Below, in pieces: positions 40,760-46,425 of a stretch of 46,425 nucleotides of DNA (within the stretch, counting starts at the first letter, position 1; each line of letters opens with the position of its first letter). The translations under genes were made by a program, and so were the position numbers. The DNA comes from Candidatus Argoarchaeum ethanivorans (GTDB taxonomy: Archaea; Halobacteriota; Methanosarcinia; Methanosarcinales; EX4572-44), in assembly GCA_905067555.1 (NCBI GenBank), contig CAJHIS010000005.1, forward strand, positions 1 to 46,425, written 5' to 3'. Under the pieces are notes generated by a model, which was given only the letters and a program-made list of their open reading frames with translations, was not told the origin of the DNA and searched no databases.

Positions 40760-41679
40760 AAATTTAGTTTTTTTACACCGTCTCGCACGGAATCAGCAGA
40801 CTGCGCAAGGGCTGCTTTTGTTTCATTTCTTAGTTCAAGCTCTATTACTTCAAGTATGCCTTTTCTCCCAAGTTTCACAGGAACGCCAAGATACACATCA
40901 TTCTGACCATATTCGCCAGTAAGATATGCACATGCAGGAAGGATTCTCCTGGTATCACGTACAACGGATTCCACCATCCTGACAATAGAAGCTGCTGGCG
41001 CATAAAAAGCACTGCCTGTTTTTAACAGGTTCACAATCTCAGCACCGCCGTTCACTGTTCGGGAAACGATACACTCTATAGCATTCCTTGACAAGAGTTG
41101 TGTAATCGGAATACCTGAAACCGTTGTATATTCCGGCAGCGGTACCATTGTATCGCCATGACCTCCGAGAACCATCGCATGAACATCACGCACCGAACAA
41201 CTGAGTTCTGCTGCAACAAAATAAGAAAAACGAGCAGAATCGAGCACACCACTCATCCCAAACACCCGTTGATGCTCAAAGCCAGTGTACTTCAACGCTG
41301 CATAAGTCATAATGTCAAGCGGGTTTGTAACAATCAGCAGCACTGCTCCAGATGCATGTTCAACAACATGCAAACACACGTCCTTCATAATGTTAGAGTT
41401 AATACCAATTAAATCCTCGCGAGTCATATCAGGTTTTCTGGCAACCCCGGCAGTAACCACGACTACATCAGAGCCTTCGATATCACTGTAATCATTTGAA
41501 CCAAGCACATCCACATCAAAATCACACAACGATGCGGATTCGAGCATGTCCAGTGCCTTGCCCTGCGGCAAGCCCTCGACAACGTCAATCATTGCAATAT
41601 CGCCAAGCTCAAATTCAGCCAAACGCTGCACAGCAGTAGCACCGACCATCCCAGCACCAATAACAGAAATCTTAACCAT
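40750..41679 (-). CDS. mdh: malate dehydrogenase
   Basis: A 309-residue LDH-like MDH. Rossmann motif VIGAGMVGATAVQRLAE (residues 6-22) and D32 in AMIDVVEGLPQG, which favours NAD. ARKPDMTREDL gives the active-site loop arginines, with substrate R in VTNPLDIMT context. The catalytic histidine is in VLGGHGDTMVPL. The mobile-loop sequence with arginine fits malate rather than lactate. With fumarase it links oxaloacetate, malate and fumarate in the partial citrate cycle of methanogens. Confidence 0.95.
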   Translation of the reverse strand: MVKISVIGAGMVGATAVQRLAEFELGDIAMIDVVEGLPQGKALDMLESASLCDFDVDVLGSNDYSDIEGSDVVVVTAGVARKPDMTREDLIGINSNIMKDVCLHVVEHASGAVLLIVTNPLDIMTYAALKYTGFEHQRVFGMSGVLDSARFSYFVAAELSCSVRDVHAMVLGGHGDTMVPLPEYTTVSGIPITQLLSRNAIECIVSRTVNGGAEIVNLLKTGSAFYAPAASIVRMVESVVRDTRRILPACAYLTGEYGQNDVYLGVPVKLGRKGILEVIELELRNETKAALAQSADSVRDGVKKLNLCL

Positions 41680-41799
41680 TTAACAAACCTCTGGAAGTTG
41701 TAAAAACGTAAAATGTTTGCAAGGGAGCCGGCATCAGACTCGCGCCCACGAACTGATTGTCATTTCATCTTATAACTTAAAAAAGTTATCATTTTATTT

Positions 41800-41945
41800 G
41801 ATTTAATTATTATACCTCACAGCAGAGCTCACGGTTGGGACAAGCCACAAAGCGAGCTTTTTTTAAGCGCAGATATATGAACATTGATGGTCGAGTTGAA
41901 ACATACAAGCCATTGCGTTTATACTTTCCTGTACATTAAAAAAAG
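41800..41945 (+). repeat. long dispersed repeat, copy 2
   Basis: In this uninterrupted copy the B part (GCAGAGCTCACGGTTGGGAC onward) is followed directly by the A part (AACATTGATGGTCGAGTTGA onward) and by TTTATACTTTCCTGTACATT. The same modules occur inverted at 27103-27325, split by a hairpin palindrome, and in pieces at 11447-11490 and 5072-5110. Confidence 0.75.
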
Positions 41946-42265
41946 AAAGTCGAGAACTCTACTCAAAGATTGACAAATCTACAAACTCCTTCGAAAACTC
42001 GGCATCTAATTCAACCAGAATAACAGTAAGCTTGGAAGAAGACGAACACAGCTTCAGCCATTAACATTTTTGATTGAATCAGACTAATAATTACAAAAAA
42101 CCAGATAAAAATTCCAGATCTGTCTGAGGGAACTTTCAGTAAACAGTTTGCCCGATCTTTAAAAATTATCATAGGCACAGATTTACACAAAATCTGTGTT
42201 AATCAGCGTTAATCTGTGTCTTAAAAATTTAACGCTAAAGAAGCCTCAATAGAACAAAAAAGCTG

Positions 42266-42308
42266 TCAAATTAGAAACCTGAACTCTTAAAGCCAATTTT
42301 GTAGCCTC
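42266..42308 (+). repeat. 43-bp repeat upstream of the zinc-ribbon gene, copy 2
   Basis: Matches 28929-28971 with about six changes; the inverted repeat is less perfect here (TCAAATTAG / CCAATTTTG). It lies about 70 bp before the gene, mirroring the ccmC copy. Confidence 0.7.
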
Positions 42309-42377
42309 GTATAAAAATGAATAAAAAATTTTAAATATCAACAAAAGTAATGTGAATTTATGTACCAAAAGGAGAAT

Positions 42378-42986
42378 ATGATGTATTGCCCAAACTGTGG
42401 AAAGGAAATAGAAAAAGGCAGCAAGTTCTGCAAGTATTGTGGAGCAAAGATTGGGGGAGGTGAGATTAATGTTAAGGAAAAAGAAATACAGCAAGCCAGA
42501 GAGACTGTGCCTTCCTATGATGCTCCTAAGATGATACCTCTGGATATGTTAAAAGAGGGGGAGAAGATAGTTTTTGAAGCGCATCCACACAAGGTATACA
42601 CACTTTTAGGATCGTGGATTTTTGGAGTTATTCTTGTCATAGTAGGAGTAGCTGTTTTATCTGATTCTGTTCTTGCAGGTATAATCATAGAAATAATCGC
42701 TTTTTTAGTATTCTTCATTCCTTATCTTAAATGGCGATGCACAATTTACGGATTGACTACAGGTCGAGTCATAAGACTTAGGGGCATAATAGGCAAAAAT
42801 TTTTATGAAAGTCCTCTGGAGAGAATTCAAGACTTTAGGTTGAATATGTGTGTCCTACAAAGAATGTTTGGTTGTGGAGATGTAATGATAACCACCGCTG
42901 GCACAGCTGCGATTGAGTGTGTTTGGAGAAACATCAGGAATCCACGTGAAGCACAAAAGACTTTGAGAAATCTCTTAGGGAAGTGA
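42378..42986 (+). CDS. zinc-ribbon, PH-domain (DUF304-type) membrane protein
   Basis: A 202-residue protein starting at ATG 42378 after AAAGGAGAAT. An N-terminal zinc ribbon (CPNCGKEIEKGSKFCKYCG, residues 4-22) precedes a linker, then two membrane segments (LLGSWIFGVILVIVGVAVL and LAGIIIEIIAFLVFFIP). A bacterial-type PH domain follows (CTIYGLTTGRVIRLRGIIGKN, then IQDFRLNMCVLQRMFGCGDV). The PH part matches YdbS/DUF304 proteins, which sit at the membrane. Function unknown. A 43-bp repeat lies upstream. Confidence 0.8.
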   Translation: MMYCPNCGKEIEKGSKFCKYCGAKIGGGEINVKEKEIQQARETVPSYDAPKMIPLDMLKEGEKIVFEAHPHKVYTLLGSWIFGVILVIVGVAVLSDSVLAGIIIEIIAFLVFFIPYLKWRCTIYGLTTGRVIRLRGIIGKNFYESPLERIQDFRLNMCVLQRMFGCGDVMITTAGTAAIECVWRNIRNPREAQKTLRNLLGK

Positions 42987-43127
42987 AACGAGAAATCAAG
43001 TGAGTGGTGGTTGGGTTTGCTATGAAAGTAGGACACTAACACAGCCATACTTATTTAATTGCTGCACAATAAAGCGATTTGTGGAAACCGGTTGGGGGAG
43101 TTATTCAAAAAATATACTTATGGTGCA

Positions 43128-44027
43128 TTAATTAACATCGATCCATAGATGAAGTGAAAGATATGGCTCTGGCCCAATCTCCCCATCTTTATACAATAAG
43201 AATTCTAACTTTTGGTCTTCACCTTTTTTCTCTGCTTTAAATAGAAAAGGTTTTTCGTATGATTCATTATGCATAAGACCAATGTTTCGTTCACAAATAG
43301 CTGTCCCATCAAGTTCAGCTTCCAACTGGTACGTAACATTTGTATACTCATGGTTTACAATGCCTATAATCACTTCACCTTTTTCTCCAACTGTTAGCTG
43401 TGTGGGATAATTTTCTGCCATCCCTCCTGTGCCAAGAATATAAAATTCTGTAAACTTTTCCCCCTGTTTTGGCACTACTACCACGTAAACAATGAGGGAG
43501 ATTGAAAAGATGATTGAAATAATCAAAACAATGGTTAATATTCGGTTTATTTTCGTACTATTAACCTTAAACGAATTTTTCACACTTTTGAAGAAAGATC
43601 CAAAGTCGACGCCAAACCTGCGTTCTTTTTCCAGAATGATGCTTCTTCTTGCGTACGCACCGGTAGAAAGTAAAATCGTGAATATTGACAGCACAAGGAG
43701 TGGAGGTGATAGCAGTGGCACAACTGCAATACTTGATCCAATGCTTAGTGACAATCTTTCTATTCCATCCAGATCATCTTTTCCCGGGAACAGTACAGCA
43801 ATTAATGAATATCCAGATAGAAAGAACATTAAAGGAAAGCTAAAGAAAATCCTTACTGGTGTTTCACTCAGGCGCGGGATCAGAACAAATGGTATACATA
43901 AAAGTGCAAATAGAATTACAACTTCAAGGTCCTTTGGGAAGTTTTTAATCATCATGTGTAATCTTTTCGATCTGCCATCTTTTAGTGGTAGTGGTAGCAG
44001 TTTCACCTTTTCAGGTATTGCCGACAT
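43128..44027 (-). CDS. DUF1616 membrane protein
   Basis: A 299-residue protein from ATG 44027. The N-terminal half has four membrane segments (LEVVILFALLCIPFVLIP; FSFPLMFFLSGYSLIAVLF; PLLSPPLLVLSIFTILLS; ILTIVLIISIIFSISLIVYVV), and GKDDLDGIERLSLSIGSSIA is the family signature. The C-terminal half is an extracytoplasmic beta domain (FTEFYILGTGGMAENYP, then VGEKGEVIIGIVNHE). DUF1616 proteins usually show a longer membrane stretch after SIA, so residues may be missing near 107. Role unknown, probably at the cell surface. Confidence 0.78.
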   Translation of the reverse strand: MSAIPEKVKLLPLPLKDGRSKRLHMMIKNFPKDLEVVILFALLCIPFVLIPRLSETPVRIFFSFPLMFFLSGYSLIAVLFPGKDDLDGIERLSLSIGSSIAVVPLLSPPLLVLSIFTILLSTGAYARRSIILEKERRFGVDFGSFFKSVKNSFKVNSTKINRILTIVLIISIIFSISLIVYVVVVPKQGEKFTEFYILGTGGMAENYPTQLTVGEKGEVIIGIVNHEYTNVTYQLEAELDGTAICERNIGLMHNESYEKPFLFKAEKKGEDQKLEFLLYKDGEIGPEPYLSLHLWIDVN

Positions 44028-44224
44028 CAACTACTATCAAACGGAAAGGAGCTTGTCATTCCAGTTTCCCTTGTGGGAATTGGTGACATTTAGATAGTTG
44101 ACAGTCATCAGAGCCCAAAGAACTTTCTCTCGTGGGTTAACAGAAACAATGTGATATTATTATTTAAAAAGGTTTTGGAGGTGAAAGGAATTCCATTTTG
44201 CTCTCGTGGATGGGCCCCTCACGT

Positions 44225-44788
44225 TTACAGCTCTTCACATATTTTTATAAAATTCATTAATAGCTTCTTTCCCTTTTCACTCTGTGTAACCTCCGGATGC
44301 CACTGCACACCAAAAATCGGTTTTGTTGGGTGCCTCATTGCTTCAATTTCACATCGTAAAGAGCGGGCAAGATGCACAAAACCCTCTGGCAGTGTTGTTA
44401 CTTCATCAGCATGTGATGCCCATACAATCGTCTTTGGACCAATTCCTTTTAATATTTCATCTTCTTTAATAATCTCCACTTCAACAGCTGCATACCCACC
44501 AACAAGCCCGGTTTTGATCTGTCCACCATAAGCTTTCGCTATAAGCTGATGCCCAAGACATATACCAAGTATTGGCAGGTCAACATTGAACACATATTCC
44601 ATGCAGCTTCCGGTTCTCTCCATCGAGGGGCCACCACTCAGCATCAATCCATCTGGTTGTTTTTCACGTATTTCTTTAACACCAAGAGTATTTGAAACTA
44701 ATTCCACATCCACTCCAAGTTCCCGCACAGCACGATTGATAAGATGACAAAACTGGCCATGGTTATTAACTACGAGAATTTTAGACAT
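44225..44788 (-). CDS. guaAA: GMP synthase glutaminase subunit (GuaAA)
   Basis: A 187-residue class I glutamine amidotransferase, the separate glutaminase of archaeal two-subunit GMP synthase. It supplies ammonia for XMP to GMP conversion. The triad is C in [12 protein letters not shown] (about 78), H in [10 protein letters not shown] and the following E (about 163-165). A GGTGAT ribosome binding site lies 8 bases before ATG. The PPase/synthetase subunit is not in this window. Confidence 0.95.
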   Translation of the reverse strand: MSKILVVNNHGQFCHLINRAVRELGVDVELVSNTLGVKEIREKQPDGLMLSGGPSMERTGSCMEYVFNVDLPILGICLGHQLIAKAYGGQIKTGLVGGYAAVEVEIIKEDEILKGIGPKTIVWASHADEVTTLPEGFVHLARSLRCEIEAMRHPTKPIFGVQWHPEVTQSEKGKKLLMNFIKICEEL

Positions 44789-44920
44789 TGATAATCACCG
44801 ACTGTACAATTATTCCATTGAAGCTCCCCCTTTATATGCTTCAATTCCACCACTGTCTTCGCTTCAGTCATATCTGTCCCTCTTATTACAAGGACAAAAT
44901 TCCTTAATAAACGTTTGCAT

Positions 44921-44928
44921 TATAAATA
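44921..44928 (+). promoter_or_regulatory. TATA box in front of the candidate RNA
   Basis: GCATTATAAATAAG is a near-ideal archaeal TATA box. It predicts transcription start near 44950, exactly where the CCGAT/ATCGG stem begins. Confidence 0.5.
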
Positions 44929-44949
44929 AGAGTTCAGCTAAGTGAAGCT

Positions 44950-45190
44950 CCGATCTACTGGCCATTGCCAGAGACAGATATAGAACATAGCACCTATCGG
45001 ATGAACCAGTAACTATTCCCAGCTTCAGAACAGTGAACTTTTACCTAAAATGGTCTGCATCAGACCGGATAGTAAAGGGCGGCATGAAACATGCCCCGTT
45101 GCCTGCAGCGGAGTGTACCGTCACAACTTGACTGCGAAATGGCAGGTTAATGCTCTCATGAGTGGTGCGGATCAAAAAAATTGAATCTTT
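44950..45190 (+). ncRNA. candidate structured non-coding RNA
   Basis: A gene-free stretch richer in GC than its surroundings, with nested stems: CCGAT / ATCGG (44950-45000) enclosing CTGGC-CATT-GCCAG (44958-44971); GGTCTG-CAT-CAGACC (45052-45066); GGCATG-AAA-CATGCC (45081-45095); and CCTGC / GCAGG (45102-45146). It follows a strong TATA box and ends before an A-run and TCTTTTGT that could end transcription. Its core (45063-45104) recurs at 11515-11555. I could not match it to RNase P RNA, SRP RNA or box C/D RNA by eye. Confidence 0.35.
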
Positions 45191-45206
45191 TGTAGGCATG
45201 AATAAC

Positions 45207-46214
45207 TTATTCTGAAATTACGTATTTATTAAATAATTCACCTCTTGTCACTCGTGCTTGCCTACTATTTGTGCCCGTATACATATAAGAATAGTATTTG
45301 CTGAAATCATTTTCATCTTTGTCAGCATTTTTATTTGCAAGAATACTATTTTCAAATTGTATAAGTTTTTGTTTAAAGATCTTTTCATTTATTTCACTTT
45401 CTAATTTATACAATTCGATTATGAGCGTAAACAAATTTGATTTTCTATACCAAATTGTATCTGGTTCTAATTGTAATGATTTAATTTTGTCAATTGTTGA
45501 AATTAACTTACTTTTTACAGTATTAGAATTTTCATAAGAATCATTATTATTGATTATATAAGATTCTATTTGAGAATCTCGATTGAAATAGCCTTCATTT
45601 TCAATAGTTGACATTAATAATAAGATAAAATAAAGGTCAGCCATTCTTGATATTTCGGAATCACTAAATGTTGGTAAACCACTTAAATTAATTGATGTCA
45701 AAATTTCTTTTGCTGTTGTAATAAACTCGCCATCATAGATCGCGTTTTCTATTTCAACTTGGTGAAGACTATATTGTGTCAAGTTGATTCTTCTAAATAT
45801 TTCAATAGTAGTTTCAGGAGTGACATCTCCCAACGCTCTAAAAACTACTTCGTAATTTAAAAAATCTCGTTTTTCATTTTCTGTTAGATTTTTGTATTTT
45901 TTTACTTCTTTTCCAAACTCTTTGGAGTCTTCAGGTTCATCAATATATAGGATTATTGTACGTAATCTTTGTTGACCATCGACAACAACTTCTTGGTTCT
46001 GAATTGTTACCACATCAATTCCCTTTTGAGCTATATAAATTTCGGGGAACGGATAGCCATTTACTATTGTATCTATAAACTTTTCTTTATGCGCTCTATT
46101 CCAAACAAATTTTCTTTGGAACTCTGGTTGAGGAATCAAAGTTTTGGCTTTAATTCTCTGATATATTTCTGATATCTTCTTTACACTTACACTTGCTTGT
46201 ATCTGTTTCGCCAT
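45207..46214 (-). CDS. DUF262 (GmrSD N-terminal / ParB-like) protein
   Basis: A 335-residue protein from ATG 46214. The DUF262 core shows PQPEFQRKFVWNRAHKEKFIDTI (near 31), VDGQQRLRTIILYID (near 76), with the DGQQR motif of the ParB/Srx-like nucleotide-binding fold, and EIFRRINLTQYSLHQVEIENA (near 135). It lacks the C-terminal DUF1524 HNH nuclease found in GmrSD restriction proteins, so any nuclease would have to come from a partner. DUF262 proteins are common in defence islands. The upstream partial gene is 26 bp away and probably its partner. Confidence 0.85.
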   Translation of the reverse strand: MAKQIQASVSVKKISEIYQRIKAKTLIPQPEFQRKFVWNRAHKEKFIDTIVNGYPFPEIYIAQKGIDVVTIQNQEVVVDGQQRLRTIILYIDEPEDSKEFGKEVKKYKNLTENEKRDFLNYEVVFRALGDVTPETTIEIFRRINLTQYSLHQVEIENAIYDGEFITTAKEILTSINLSGLPTFSDSEISRMADLYFILLLMSTIENEGYFNRDSQIESYIINNNDSYENSNTVKSKLISTIDKIKSLQLEPDTIWYRKSNLFTLIIELYKLESEINEKIFKQKLIQFENSILANKNADKDENDFSKYYSYMYTGTNSRQARVTRGELFNKYVISE

Positions 46215-46240
46215 AATCAATCCTCACTTGTAGTTTCATT

Positions 46241-46425
46241 TTACTTTGGTATTAAGTTTTGGTAATAGTCTTCCATATTTTTTAAATAATATTTTTCTAA
46301 GTAATTATAGTTTTTATATAACGCACCAGCTACTTTATAATTTCCAACCTCAGATTTATTATGAGATATAGAATTAAAAAAATTAAACCATTCTTTTTTT
46401 AGTAAATTAACCTTAAAAGAAGCAG
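46241..46425 (-). CDS. C-terminal part of an unidentified protein upstream of DUF262
   Basis: An open frame enters from the right edge and ends at TAA 46241-46243, giving 61 residues ending YYLKNMEDYYQNLIPK. It is rich in lysine, asparagine and tyrosine, and helical. It shares the very AT-rich composition of the DUF262 gene. It could be the other component of a two-gene DUF262 system. Identity cannot be judged from the part visible. Confidence 0.6.
   Translation of the reverse strand, partial: ASFKVNLLKKEWFNFFNSISHNKSEVGNYKVAGALYKNYNYLEKYYLKNMEDYYQNLIPK

Larger units (their letters stand above)
41680..42377. other. 698-bp region without genes, rich in repeats
   Basis: Contains copy 2 of the long dispersed repeat (41800-41945), a hairpin CACAGATTT / AAATCTGTG (42176-42198) followed by two GTTAATC repeats, and copy 2 of the 43-bp repeat (42266-42308). 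No coding frame shows homology or start signals. Confidence 0.65.

Noticed and set aside
41718-41765. GC-rich stretch GGGAGCCGGCATCAGACTCG resembling the 3' part of a tRNA gene
   Set aside because: No cloverleaf, anticodon stem or matching acceptor arm can be formed on either strand.

Overview
The window (about 46.4 kb, AT-rich, protein-dense on both strands) comes from a methanogen-lineage euryarchaeon. Direct markers are methenyl-tetrahydromethanopterin cyclohydrolase (mch), the archaeal cobalamin genes cobY/cobS/cobZ, LonB, TFE, aTrm56, a split GMP synthase glutaminase, and the S13-S4-S11-RpoD operon with a two-ferredoxin Rpo3. A CcmC-type haem-delivery protein implies c-type cytochromes. 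Dockerin-like tails with the SLDALMILQ signature are typical, from memory, of ANME-1 (Methanophagales) and Syntrophoarchaeum-type genomes. My best guess is a Methanophagales/ANME-type or related Methanosarcinales-class archaeon, with moderate confidence; no 16S or mcr gene is present to settle it.

Layout. 1-1024: two dockerin remnants flank a VapBC-type toxin-antitoxin pair. 1115-5005 (minus): hemA, then a small conserved gene and cobZ-cobS-cobY, so tetrapyrrole entry and cobalamin nucleotide-loop assembly lie together. 5287-11391 (plus): aTrm56, DUF166, lonB, tldD, pmbA. 11719-14060 (minus): rps13-rps4-rps11-rpoD followed by tRNA-Leu(GAG). 14629-20066: an accessory island with an RHH regulator, a small helical protein and a large SMC/RecF-like ATPase in overlapping frames, a fourth gene cut by an IS630-type element, and a second IS630-type family (one complete copy, one fragment). 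20136-28865: two metallo-beta-lactamase-fold enzymes, DUF2551, a winged-helix protein, HD hydrolase, TFE, a COG2232-like ATP-grasp enzyme, NIF3, Hsp20, NifS, and two membrane-anchored proteins of unknown role. 29032-34303 (plus): ccmC, pstC-pstA-pstB-phoU without pstS, then mch. 34401-35723: debris of a type I restriction locus around an intact rhuM. 35733-41679 (minus): fumarase beta, an accessory stretch (truncated PHP protein, small membrane protein, endonuclease III-like HhH protein, frameshifted lipoprotein, HicBA), then fumarase alpha and malate dehydrogenase. 42378-46425: a zinc-ribbon/PH membrane protein, DUF1616, guaA glutaminase subunit, a candidate structured RNA, and a DUF262 protein with a partial partner.

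The most unusual feature is a dispersed family of short hairpin palindromes (8-9 bp arms, usually a TTC/GAA loop). They sit singly or in clusters at gene junctions across the window. At two junctions (tldD/pmbA and pstB/phoU) the boundary sequence is duplicated around the hairpins, and one hairpin coincides with a truncated PHP gene. A second, longer repeat (about 130 bp) occurs as an inverted pair near 27.2 and 41.9 kb. The RHH/small protein/ATPase module is the best candidate for a poorly described conflict system.
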